DNA from: Deltaproteobacteria bacterium RBG_16_54_11
Lineage (GTDB): Bacteria > Desulfobacterota > B13-G15 > RBG-16-54-18
Direction of reading: 5' to 3'
Length of the DNA stretch: 7,780 nucleotides
Assembly (NCBI GenBank): GCA_001797905.1
Contig: MGQS01000090.1
Location: 11,178-18,957 of the forward strand
Position numbers and translations under genes: made by a program
In this document: positions 1-7,178 of the stretch, piece by piece
How the letters are laid out: the number at the start of each line of letters is the position of its first letter
How positions within the stretch are numbered: the stretch's first letter is position 1
The notes under the pieces: model-generated
What the model was told of the DNA's origin: nothing
Database searches by the model: none
What the model saw: only the letters and a program-made list of their open reading frames with translations

Positions 1-668
1 ACCTCCCGCAAGGTCTGCAGAAACCGCAGCTGCAGGGCCATGGGATGCTTCTCTATGATGGTAGCGGCGTCGGCGAGCCGCTGGGCTGCTTGGTACTCAC
101 CCTCGGCGTTGATGACCTTGGCCCTGCGCTCACGCTCTGCCTCGGCCTGCTTCGCCATGGCCCGCTGCATCTCCTGGGGCAGGTCGATGTGTTTGATCTC
201 CACCAGGGATATCTTGATCCCCCAGATATCGGTCTGCTTATCGAGGATGCTCTGGAGCTTGTGATTGATCTTCTCCCGCTCCGCCAGGATCTCATCCAAC
301 TCCACCTGACCTACGATGCTGCGCAGGGTGGTCTGGGCCAACTGGCTGGTCGCATAGAGATAATCCTCCACCTGGACCACGGCGTCCTGCGGAGATATCA
401 CCCTGAAGTAGATCACCGCGTTTACCTTAATGGAGACGTTATCCTTGGTGATGACATCCTGAGTCGGGACATCCAGGACCACCGTCCTCAGGGTGATCCT
501 CACCATCTTCTCGATCCCCGGGATGATGAGAAAGAGCCCCGGCCCCCTGGCCCCGACGAGCCTGCCCAGCCTGAAGATAACGCCCCGCTCGTACTCCTTG
601 CAGACCTTGACGGCTGAGCTCAAGATGATAAAAATAAAAATAACACCTATAACTATAAACGTTGCCAT
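1..668 (-). CDS. Slipin / prokaryotic stomatin-like SPFH-domain membrane protein (partial, C-terminus beyond window)
   Basis: Slipins are membrane-anchored scaffold proteins of the SPFH (stomatin/prohibitin/flotillin/HflK) superfamily. They oligomerise at the inner membrane and are typically the substrate or partner of an NfeD protease. About 222 codons are visible. Residues 2-20 are one uninterrupted hydrophobic segment ([15 protein letters not shown]), with no long signal peptide, as in stomatins. An SPFH domain follows from about residue 25, with the family-typical [12 protein letters not shown] (25-36), IPGIEK (49-54) and the [14 protein letters not shown] block (67-80). From about 165 a charged coiled-coil region ([27 protein letters not shown], split here) leads to the conserved LQLRFLQTL stretch (212-220), where the window ends. 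Missing is the C-terminal hydrophobic tail, which in the archaeal homologue is the NfeD cleavage site. The start is the ATG at 668-666, preceded by a strong Shine-Dalgarno AAGGAGGG (674-681). It lies 21 bp after nfeD on the same strand, so it is probably in the same transcript. Assignment to slipin rather than HflK/C or flotillin rests on the short N-terminus and the NfeD neighbour. Confidence 0.93.
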   Translation of the reverse strand, partial: MATFIVIGVIFIFIILSSAVKVCKEYERGVIFRLGRLVGARGPGLFLIIPGIEKMVRITLRTVVLDVPTQDVITKDNVSIKVNAVIYFRVISPQDAVVQVEDYLYATSQLAQTTLRSIVGQVELDEILAEREKINHKLQSILDKQTDIWGIKISLVEIKHIDLPQEMQRAMAKQAEAERERRAKVINAEGEYQAAQRLADAATIIEKHPMALQLRFLQTLRE

Positions 669-689
669 TGTTTCCCTCCTTCTCTCGTC

Positions 690-1970
690 TTATATTTTTA
701 TCACTCTTACCTTCATTCCGTCCATTTCCTTTACCTGCACCTTCTCACCGGCCTTGATCTCTTCCTCCGCTACCGCATTCCAGAGTTCGCCGCGGATCTC
801 CACGACACCTTCCGGCTTCAGATCAACCGTGGCGACCCCGATCCTACCGATCAGCCCCTCTTTGCCGGTGGTGGGGCGACGGCGGTGGGCCCTGACGACC
901 ATGATCAGGGCAAAGAGGAAGAACGCGGCGCTTACCACCACCACGGGCAGGATAAATCGGACAAAGGAGATCTGGAGAAATTCCGCCGGGCTGTCGATGA
1001 GCATAACAGAACCCAAAAGCAGGGATATCACCCCTGCGACGGAGAGCATTCCATAGCTGGTGATCTTGATCTCCGCGATAAAAAGGATGATCCCCAAAAG
1101 TATCAGGGCGACCCCGGCGTAGTTGATCGGGAGCATCTGCAAGGCAAAGAAGGCCAGGATGAGGCAGATCCCCCCGATGACACCGGGGAGGATAACGCCG
1201 GGATTGGCGAGCTCGAAGAAGAGCCCGTAGATGCCGAGCATGAGGAGGATATAGGCGATATTGGGATTCGATATAATGGAGAGGAGCTGGTCACGAAAGG
1301 ACATCTTTAGGTTCTTCGTCTCGGCGCCTTTGACCTTGAGTGTAATCACATTGCCTGGGGAGATCTCTACCTGCCTGCCGTCGATGCTTCTGAGGAGGTC
1401 TTCTAAACTGGGGGATACCAGATCAATGACGCCCAGCTTCAGGGCCTCATCCTCTTTCACCGACACGCTTTCTCTTACCGCCTGTTCGCCCCATTGTTCG
1501 TTTCTCCCCCTCTGCTTGGCGATGGTCTTGATATAGGCAACACTGTCGTTGAGGACCTTGGCCTCCATCTTATCGTCCATCTTCTCACCCATCTGCACGG
1601 GGTGGGCCGCACCGATATTGGTCCCCGGCGCCATAGCCGCAATATGGGCGGCCATGGTGATAAAAACCCCGGCCGAGCCTGCCCGGGAGCCGCTGGGCGC
1701 CACATAGACGATGATGGGGATCTGAGCAGTGAGCATGCGCTTGACGATAGAACGCATCGACTCCATGAGCCCACCGGGGGTATCCATCTGGAGCACCAGA
1801 CACGAGGCCCCCTCCTTTTCTGCCTTGTCAATCCCCTTGGTGATATATCCCGCCGTGGCGGGGTTTATGATCCCATCGATCTTGAGGAGATAGATAACAT
1901 TATTCTGGGCAGAAATGATGGAGATCCATGCCGAAACAATGAATAAGGACAAAAAAACCTTTTTTAACAT
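690..1970 (-). CDS. nfeD: NfeD long-form membrane serine protease (ClpP-like domain, multi-pass membrane core, NfeD OB domain)
   Basis: Full-length (long) NfeD, 426 aa. Residues 1-21 (MLKKVFLSLFIV...SAQ) form a signal peptide. Residues 24-190 are a ClpP/SppA-like protease domain with LQMDTPGG (60-67), the nucleophile region SRAGSAG (95-101, Ser99), MAPGTNIGAAHPV (113-125) and YIKTIA (146-151, Lys148). Ser99 and Lys148 match in context the Ser-Lys dyad described for Pyrococcus PH1510, so the protease looks intact. Roughly five membrane segments follow (about 236-252, 257-280, 284-300, 304-325, 337-359). The C-terminal domain (367-426) has the beta-rich NfeD/OB pattern (GLIGRIGVATVDLKPEGVVEIRGELW, split here). 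In the known pair, the protease cleaves the hydrophobic tail of the adjacent stomatin, and that stomatin is encoded directly downstream here. I prefer ATG 1970 because GTAAGGGG lies just upstream, it starts exactly at the signal peptide, and the nfeD promoter (2003-2032) leaves earlier starts at 2084 and 1991 untranscribed or nearly leaderless. Confidence 0.95.
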   Translation of the reverse strand: MLKKVFLSLFIVSAWISIISAQNNVIYLLKIDGIINPATAGYITKGIDKAEKEGASCLVLQMDTPGGLMESMRSIVKRMLTAQIPIIVYVAPSGSRAGSAGVFITMAAHIAAMAPGTNIGAAHPVQMGEKMDDKMEAKVLNDSVAYIKTIAKQRGRNEQWGEQAVRESVSVKEDEALKLGVIDLVSPSLEDLLRSIDGRQVEISPGNVITLKVKGAETKNLKMSFRDQLLSIISNPNIAYILLMLGIYGLFFELANPGVILPGVIGGICLILAFFALQMLPINYAGVALILLGIILFIAEIKITSYGMLSVAGVISLLLGSVMLIDSPAEFLQISFVRFILPVVVVSAAFFLFALIMVVRAHRRRPTTGKEGLIGRIGVATVDLKPEGVVEIRGELWNAVAEEEIKAGEKVQVKEMDGMKVRVIKI

Positions 1971-2002
1971 CGGCCCCTTACAAGCTTTCATCGATTTATC
2001 AA

Positions 2003-2032
2003 ATTGTACCCAGGAAGTAATCTCCCTGTCAA
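2003..2032 (-). promoter_or_regulatory. Sigma70-type promoter for nfeD-slipin
   Basis: On the minus strand there is a perfect -35 TTGACA (2032-2027), an 18 bp spacer and a -10 TACAAT (2008-2003, 5 of 6 matches to TATAAT). The predicted transcription start is near 1996, giving a leader of about 25 nt before the nfeD ATG at 1970, long enough to include the GTAAGGGG ribosome site. It points away from the lipoprotein promoter. Confidence 0.75.
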
Positions 2033-2107
2033 CAGAAAAGCCTGCGGCACTAAAGGGGGACAAATTGACCTGTAACCTTTGCATAAAGGACGGGATGAAG
2101 ATTTGCC

Positions 2108-2136
2108 TTGCTTTTCTCCCGACTTCCTGCTATAAG
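2108..2136 (+). promoter_or_regulatory. Sigma70-type extended -10 promoter for the lipoprotein gene
   Basis: The plus strand has -35 TTGCTT (2108-2113), a 17 bp spacer and -10 TATAAG (2131-2136) preceded by TGC (2128-2130), the extended -10 TGn motif. Transcription should begin near 2143. It is divergent from the nfeD promoter, with about 75 bp between the two -35 boxes. A TTG codon at 2108 opens a longer reading frame for the lipoprotein, but it falls inside this -35 box and so is unlikely to be the start. Confidence 0.65.
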
Positions 2137-2143
2137 ATATGTC

Positions 2144-3301
2144 ATGCCATACAATCGAGTGGTATGCCTCAGAGCAATCATGGGATTGCTGCTCCCCCTC
2201 TTTGTGACCTCAGCGGTAGGATGTGCTCTTTTGCCCTGGAAGAAATCCCCGTCGCCCTACACAAAGGCGGAATTAGCCCGCTTATCGGACAAGGATATCT
2301 ATGTCATCGACGGGGAAAAGTACGTCAAGGTCCAGACAGGAAGAGATGAAAAAGGGAATGTTCAATATGCCTATGTAAAGGTTGACCGCTACTTGGCAGG
2401 AGAGGTCGAGCCTGTATCTCTTGAAAAGGAGCAGATAAAGAAGGAGGAAGTTAAAGGGGTAGAGCGAGAGACTGAAGAAGGGACGGCAACAGTGGCGGTA
2501 CGCGAGCCGGCAAAGCGGGAAACCCATCCCGCTACCTCAAAACTTCTTAAACACCCTTACCTCAAACGCAAGATAGCGGTCCTCCCCTTTGAAGACCGCA
2601 CCACGTTTACCTTTGAGAAATTCGGGGAGGCCATAGCTGATAGATTGGCCAAGCGGATGGAGGCCAAGGTCTTCACCTGCCTGGTGATGGATCGGGAGAT
2701 GGTCAGGCTTACTCTCGCAAAATCGGGCCTCACCCCTGCGGATCTCAAAGACCCTGCAAAGGCAAAATTGCTTAACAAGGCGTTGGGAGTGCAGGGGATC
2801 ATTGTGGGAACGGTCTATGGTCCCTTTGTCAGCACAACAACTGAAGCCGAAGATGAAAAGGTTTCTATGGCCATTGTACGAATAGATGCGAATTTCATCG
2901 ATGCCGCGCAGGGGCGCATTGCAAGGAAATTTGTCGCCACCAATCCCGCGGCCGGCAGTGAAGAATTTGGGGTGTTGTGTGATGAAAAGGCCAAATACCG
3001 GGCCATAGATATGGTCATAGATCAGATCATGGCTCAGGTCGTCGATGAAATAAATGGCATGGATTGGCTGACGCGAATCGCTTTGGTTGAGGGGAATACG
3101 GTCTACCTCAATGCGGGTTATCAGACAGGTCTCAAAAAGGGCGACCTCCTGGAGGTATATCCCGCGGGAGACCCCAGCGGAACGAATCCCATTGGCAAGA
3201 TACAGGTCTCCAAGCTGTTCGGTGTCGATGCTGCAGTAGCTCAGGTAATACAGGGGAGGGTTCAGGTGGACGCAGTAGTGAAACCACCTCCCCAGGGTTA
3301 A
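2144..3301 (+). CDS. CsgG/FlgT-like lipoprotein of unknown function
   Basis: About 385 aa from ATG 2144. The N-terminus has arginines, a hydrophobic stretch (MGLLLPLFVTSA) and a lipobox SAVGC with Cys27, so it is a predicted lipoprotein. The residues after Cys (ALLPWKK, no Asp at +2) favour the outer membrane. Residues 30-140 are a charged, Lys/Glu-rich linker. Residues 143-300 look like a CsgG/TolB-N-type fold: KIAVLPFEDRT (143-153), a following amphipathic helix, VQGIIVGTVYG (216-226) and RIDANFIDAAQGRIAR (246-261), the usual 'lG..GiivGtv ... id..tG.i' layout. Residues 310-380 resemble the FlgT C-terminal module (NTVYLNAGYQTGLKKGDLLEVY, split, then IGKIQVSK). This is my reading of patterns, not a search. 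Relatives act in curli export, flagellar T-ring assembly or peptidoglycan synthase activation, and no such partner genes are here, so no function is assigned. The start is uncertain: ATG 2144 coincides with the predicted transcript start and lacks a ribosome site. GTG 2159 and ATG 2180 (weak AGAG upstream) are alternatives. Confidence 0.8.
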   Translation: MPYNRVVCLRAIMGLLLPLFVTSAVGCALLPWKKSPSPYTKAELARLSDKDIYVIDGEKYVKVQTGRDEKGNVQYAYVKVDRYLAGEVEPVSLEKEQIKKEEVKGVERETEEGTATVAVREPAKRETHPATSKLLKHPYLKRKIAVLPFEDRTTFTFEKFGEAIADRLAKRMEAKVFTCLVMDREMVRLTLAKSGLTPADLKDPAKAKLLNKALGVQGIIVGTVYGPFVSTTTEAEDEKVSMAIVRIDANFIDAAQGRIARKFVATNPAAGSEEFGVLCDEKAKYRAIDMVIDQIMAQVVDEINGMDWLTRIALVEGNTVYLNAGYQTGLKKGDLLEVYPAGDPSGTNPIGKIQVSKLFGVDAAVAQVIQGRVQVDAVVKPPPQG

Positions 3302-3335
3302 CGAAAGGTTTAGGAGGGTGATAGAGTAACAAAGA

Positions 3336-3345
3336 AAGGGAGGGG
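3336..3345 (+). promoter_or_regulatory. Ribosome binding site that decides the carD start
   Basis: AAGGGAGGGG lies 8 nt before ATG 3354. The in-frame GTG at 3345 overlaps the end of this purine tract and would leave no spacing, so ATG 3354 is the better start. It also gives the family-typical N-terminus MFEKGD. Confidence 0.7.
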
Positions 3346-3353
3346 TGGAGCAG

Positions 3354-3833
3354 ATGTTTGAAAAAGGGGACTTCGCCGTTTATCCCGGCCATGGCGTGGG
3401 GGCCATTGAAGGCATCGAGAGCATGGATATGGGGGGAAAGGTGCAAGACTTCTATGTGCTCAGCATCCTTGACACAAAGATGACCATCAAGATCCCGAAG
3501 GAGAGCGCTTGTATCGCCGGCATGAGGGAAGTGATTGACCCGGAAAAGATCCCAGAGGTCTATGAGATTCTGAAGTGCACGAAGACCCCCAACAATCATC
3601 AGCCGTGGAATCAGAGATATCGCGGCTATATGGAAAGGATTCAGAGTGGTTCTATATTTGAGGTGGCCAAGGTATTCCGCGAACTCTACTCTCTCAAAGG
3701 CGAGAAAGGGCTTTCCTTCGGAGAGAGAAAGCTAATGGATACGGCCAAGAGGCTCCTCATCAAGGAGTTGGCCGTCTCGAAGGATGCTGAAGAGGCGGAC
3801 GTCGGGAAGGAAATCCAAGGCATCTTGCCTTAA
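3354..3833 (+). CDS. carD: CarD family transcription regulator (CdnL-type)
   Basis: CarD/CdnL binds the beta subunit of RNA polymerase and stabilises open complexes, mainly at rRNA and growth-related promoters. The 159 aa product matches the stand-alone CdnL size (about 160 aa). Residues 1-65 form the Tudor-like RNA polymerase-interacting domain: FEKGDFAVYPGHGVG (2-16), FYVLSIL (33-39) and MTIKIP (43-48). Residues 75-159 are the helical DNA-facing domain: PWNQRYRGYMERIQSG (84-99), FRELYSLKGEKGLSFGERK (108-126) and TAKRLLIKELA (130-140). Trp85 aligns in context with the conserved tryptophan that contacts the upstream edge of the -10 element. From memory the sequence is strikingly like Myxococcus xanthus CdnL, and I see none of the HMGA-like tail of true M. 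xanthus CarD. It lies 52 bp after the lipoprotein gene with no hairpin between, so read-through from that promoter is likely. A dedicated promoter inside the upstream gene cannot be excluded. Confidence 0.96.
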   Translation: MFEKGDFAVYPGHGVGAIEGIESMDMGGKVQDFYVLSILDTKMTIKIPKESACIAGMREVIDPEKIPEVYEILKCTKTPNNHQPWNQRYRGYMERIQSGSIFEVAKVFRELYSLKGEKGLSFGERKLMDTAKRLLIKELAVSKDAEEADVGKEIQGILP

Positions 3834-3861
3834 GTACAGAAAGGCCTTATCATACTTTTTT
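3827..3861 (+). terminator. Weak candidate intrinsic terminator after carD
   Basis: GCCTT (3827-3831, overlapping the carD stop) can pair with AAGGC (3841-3845) over a 9 nt loop. Six T's follow at 3856-3861, but only after a 10 nt gap. An alternative hairpin, AAGGC (3817-3821) with GCCTT (3827-3831), competes for the same arm. The 5 bp stem and the displaced T-run make this a weak call. Confidence 0.25.
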
Positions 3862-3984
3862 CCTTTTAAATTTTTATCCGCTCATCTTATCCGAGCTGAT
3901 ACGTGGGTTAATTTCCTTTCCCTTCATCCCGCCTGAGTGAAACGTTCACATTAATCACCATACGGTACGATCAGGAGGTGTCAT
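3834..3984 (+). promoter_or_regulatory. carD-yacL intergenic region with inverted and direct repeats, probable promoter region of the yacL-ispF-gltX operon
   Basis: The 151 bp region is AT-rich in its first half. It holds a direct repeat TTATCCG (3874-3880 and 3887-3893, 13 bp period) and an inverted repeat GTGAA-ACG-TTCAC (3937-3949), which has the size of an operator for a dimeric regulator. I could not identify a convincing -35/-10 pair: TTCACA (3945-3950) with TACGAT (3966-3971) has a 15 bp spacer, which is short. The region ends in a near-perfect Shine-Dalgarno AGGAGGTG (3973-3980), placed for ATG 3985. A promoter here is inferred from the gap and the strong translation start, not read directly. 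Confidence 0.35.
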
Positions 3985-5020
<1,036 letters not shown>

Positions 5021-5028
<8 letters not shown>

Positions 5029-5518
5029 GAAGGCGCAACCAGAATACCGGATAGGGATGGGTTATGATGTACACCCCTTTGCCGAGAATCGCCCCTTAAT
5101 CCTGGGGGGAATAACGATCCCGTACCATCAAGGGCTTGCCGGGCACTCGGACGCCGATTGCCTTGCGCATGCAATCTGCGACGCCCTCTTGGGAGCCATC
5201 TCCGAAGGGGATCTCGGCAAGCACTTCCCCGACTCTGATCCCCGGTATAAGGATGCGGAGAGCCTGCTGCTTTTGAAAAAGGTGGCTGCAATGGTAGAGC
5301 GGAAGGGCTTTCGGATAACCAACATCGATGCCACCATCGTGGCCCAGGCCCCTCAGCTGGCACCTCATCGCGCTCAGATGGAAGAAGCGATCGCGACTGC
5401 CGTAAAGGTTGAACATGCGCGGGTGAATGTCAAGGCAACCACGACCGAGGGGTTGGGCTTTATTGGCAGGGGCGAGGGGATTGCCGCGTATGCCATAGCC
5501 CTGCTGGAGGGGAGATGA
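5021..5518 (+). CDS. ispF: 2-C-methyl-D-erythritol 2,4-cyclodiphosphate synthase
   Basis: IspF converts 4-diphosphocytidyl-2-C-methyl-D-erythritol 2-phosphate to 2-C-methyl-D-erythritol 2,4-cyclodiphosphate with release of CMP, the fifth step of the MEP route to isoprenoids. It is a cytoplasmic trimer. At 165 aa it is of normal length. The zinc ligands correspond to Asp16 and His18 (GYDVHPF, 14-20) and His50 (DCLAHAICDALLGA, 46-59). HSDAD (42-46), GKHFPDSDP (66-74), the nucleotide-contacting AQAPQLAPH (108-116) and the C-terminal signature VKATTTEGLGFIGRGEGIA (137-155) are all intact. The start ATG 5021 overlaps the end of yacL and has AAGGAAGG upstream, inside that gene. The stop overlaps the gltX ATG in an ATGA junction. 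The gene that normally sits beside it, ispD (preceding CDP-ME synthase), is not between yacL and ispF, and no IspD domain is fused to this protein. Confidence 0.98.
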
Positions 5519-6948
5519 AGCAGGGGGTGAGGGTCCGGTTTGCCCCGAGCCCGACAGGGTTGTTGCACATCGGGAATGCACGGACAGCCCTGTATAATAA
5601 ACTCTTTGCCCTGCAACATAACGGGGTCTTCATCCTCAGGATTGAGGACACCGATGTTGCCCGACGCGATCCGGCTGCCGAGGCCGCCATCATGGAGGAC
5701 CTGCGCTGGATGGGGTTGTCCTGGGACGAGGGCCCGGCTGCGGGAGGAGGGCACGGTCCCTACCGCCAGTCCGAACGCACGAAGATCTATCAGGAGTACG
5801 CCCAGCGGCTCCTTCGGGAAGAAAGGGTCTATCCATGCTTTTGCACGCCCGAAGAGCTGGCCGAGATGCGCGAGCAGTTGCTGGCCGGGGGTCAGACGCC
5901 TCGTTATGGCGGCAGGTGCCGGGGGCTCTCACCTCAGCAGGTCAAGGAACTGGAGCGCGAGGGGAGGAAGCCCTCGCTGCGCTTCAAGGTGCCTGACGGG
6001 GTTACCGTGATACGGGATATCATCCATGGGAAAAAGGTATTCGAGAATAAAACCATAGGGGATTTCGTCATCATGCGCTCCGATGGCAGCCCGGCCTACA
6101 ACTTCGCCGCCGTTGTCGATGATGCCTCGATGGGGATCACCCACATCATCAGAGGCGAGGATCACCTCCCCAACACCCCGCGCCAGATCATCCTCTACGA
6201 GGCCCTCGGATCGATCCCCCCCAGCTTTGCGCATCATCCGCTGTTGGTGGCCTCTGATGGGGAGAGGCTGAGCAAGAGGCATGGTGCGGTCTCAGTGCGG
6301 GCCTACCGGGAGCAGGGGTTTCTCCCCGAGGCCGTGGCAAATTACCTCGCCCTGCTCGGGGGAGGGTTCCCGGCTGGCGATGAGATCATCGCCTTGGCGG
6401 AGATGGTCCGGCGATTCTCCCTGGAGCGGATCGCCAGGAGCCCGGCGGCATTCGACCTCGGGAAGCTGCGCTGGCTAAACCGTGGCCATTTGCGCGCCAT
6501 GCGCGGCGAGGAGATCCTTCCCCATGCCCGCCCCTTTCTCCAGGATCTCCCTCTCGAGGGTGTGACGGAAAAATGGCTGGTGCAGATCCTGGACGCAATC
6601 AAAGAAAATGTCGAGACCCTTGCCGAGCTCAGGGGGAATATCTCCATCTTTCTGCCTGGGGAGTTTTCCATGGACGATGAAGCCCGCTCAGTCCTCGCAG
6701 TGGATGGGGCCCTGGCGGCAATTAAGGCCATGGAGGAGGTAGTGGAAGGGATGGAGGAGATAAACGAGGGGGATTTCCCCGGGATAGTCGCCGCGCTCAA
6801 AGAGCGGACCGGACTCAAAGGGAAAGAGCTCTTCGCCCCCATCCGGGCGGCCCTCACCGGCAGGGCCGAGGGACCGGAGCTGAAAAAGGTGCTGCCCCTC
6901 TTGGGCAAGAGAGTGATCCTGGAGAGGTTGGCTCAGGCGTTAAAGTAA
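5515..6948 (+). CDS. gltX: Glutamate--tRNA ligase (GluRS)
   Basis: This class I aminoacyl-tRNA synthetase charges tRNA-Glu with glutamate, using ATP, in the cytoplasm. At 477 aa it is full length. The Rossmann catalytic domain shows RFAPSPTGLLHIGNART (8-24), with the HIGH-type motif HIGN at 18-21, then RIEDTD (42-47), IIRGEDHLPNTPRQ (211-224) and the KMSKS-type loop RLSKRHG (251-257). A zinc-type insertion has Cys108, Cys110, Tyr131 and Cys135 (CFC ... YGGRC). The fourth ligand position used in E. coli (His) is Gly137 here, so zinc binding, if present, would use the Cys/Cys/Tyr/Cys set seen in Glu-Q-RS. The C-terminal helical anticodon-binding part begins near KLRWLNRGHLR (317-327) and runs to the end. 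The ATG at 5515 overlaps the ispF stop by 4 bp (ATGA), with a GGAGGGGAG ribosome site in the ispF end. Whether it is discriminating or also charges tRNA-Gln cannot be read from the sequence. Confidence 0.98.
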   Translation: MKQGVRVRFAPSPTGLLHIGNARTALYNKLFALQHNGVFILRIEDTDVARRDPAAEAAIMEDLRWMGLSWDEGPAAGGGHGPYRQSERTKIYQEYAQRLLREERVYPCFCTPEELAEMREQLLAGGQTPRYGGRCRGLSPQQVKELEREGRKPSLRFKVPDGVTVIRDIIHGKKVFENKTIGDFVIMRSDGSPAYNFAAVVDDASMGITHIIRGEDHLPNTPRQIILYEALGSIPPSFAHHPLLVASDGERLSKRHGAVSVRAYREQGFLPEAVANYLALLGGGFPAGDEIIALAEMVRRFSLERIARSPAAFDLGKLRWLNRGHLRAMRGEEILPHARPFLQDLPLEGVTEKWLVQILDAIKENVETLAELRGNISIFLPGEFSMDDEARSVLAVDGALAAIKAMEEVVEGMEEINEGDFPGIVAALKERTGLKGKELFAPIRAALTGRAEGPELKKVLPLLGKRVILERLAQALK

Positions 6949-6952
6949 ACTA

Positions 6953-6969
6953 TCCCGCTGAGGGCGGGA
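6953..6969 (+). terminator. GC-rich hairpin just after gltX (possible 3'-end stabiliser or weak terminator)
   Basis: TCCCGC (6953-6958) pairs with GCGGGA (6964-6969) over a 5 nt loop, starting 4 nt after the gltX stop codon. The 6 bp stem is GC-rich. No T-run follows, so termination would need Rho or another factor. The hairpin may simply be the first unit of the palindrome cluster. Confidence 0.3.
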
Positions 6970-6972
6970 CTT

Positions 6973-7015
6973 AAGGGTTCAATCCCGCGTTTCGCGGGAA
7001 AGGGGTCAATCCCGC
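6973..7015 (+). repeat. Imperfect 16 bp direct repeat within the palindrome cluster
   Basis: AAGGGTTCAATCCCGC (6973-6988) recurs as AAGGGGTCAATCCCGC (7000-7015) with one mismatch in 16 and a 27 bp period. The hairpin TCCCGCG-TTT-CGCGGGA sits across the first copy and the gap. The layout suggests duplication of a short palindromic unit. Confidence 0.7.
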
Positions 7016-7178
7016 CCCGCACTATAGATTTAAGGCAGCGGGATCCCGCATCCAATAAAATCTAAATTAAGGAGTGGGATCGACCCCCCGAACCCTTTCG
7101 GGTTAAAAATTTGAATTAAAACCTTCTCGAAAGGCGAAAAGTTGTACCCGCAGAATAAGGTAAGAAGAGGAAGCAGCG

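Larger units (their letters stand above)
6949..7178 (+). repeat. gltX-cysS intergenic region with a cluster of CCCGC/GCGGG palindromes
   Basis: The 230 bp contain no gene but many inverted repeats: TCCCGC-5 nt-GCGGGA (6953-6969); TCCCGCG-TTT-CGCGGGA (6983-6999); the perfect palindrome GCGGGATCCCGC (7038-7049), nested inside TAGATTT (7025-7031)/AAATCTA (7058-7064); AACCC-TTTC-GGGTT (7091-7104); and CCTT-5 nt-AAGG (7122-7134). The recurring GCGGGAT/ATCCCGC words resemble REP-like or miniature palindromic elements. None of the hairpins has a following T-run, so they are not standard intrinsic terminators on the plus strand, although the first lies only 4 nt after the gltX stop. I see no clear promoter for cysS, no T-box core and no ORF. 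Confidence 0.75.

Noticed and set aside
45..617. Long open frame on the plus strand opposite the slipin gene
   Set aside because: It is antisense to a gene with clear SPFH motifs, has no recognisable domain and no ribosome site. It is a codon-bias shadow. The same applies to plus-strand frames 493-1056, 885-1310 and 1494-1946 opposite nfeD.
2108..2143. TTG 2108 as the lipoprotein start
   Set aside because: It lies within the -35 box of the predicted promoter and would put 38 residues before the lipobox cysteine, without a ribosome site.
3312..3329. Tiny ORF after an AGGAGG-like site between the lipoprotein gene and carD (GTG ATA GAG TAA)
   Set aside because: Three codons with no spacing between the AGGAGG and the GTG. 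There is nothing to support translation or an attenuator.
3345..3353. GTG 3345 as the carD start
   Set aside because: It overlaps the ribosome binding purine tract. ATG 3354 has proper spacing and gives the family-typical N-terminus.
6953..7104. CRISPR array
   Set aside because: The repeats are short, palindromic, irregularly spaced and variable in length, with no constant repeat-spacer unit and no cas genes nearby.
6949..7178. T-box riboswitch or tRNA-sensing leader upstream of cysS
   Set aside because: The expected T-box core (AGGGTGGNACCGCG-like) and a terminator/antiterminator pair with a T-run are absent. The hairpins follow a repeated CCCGC/GCGGG word instead.
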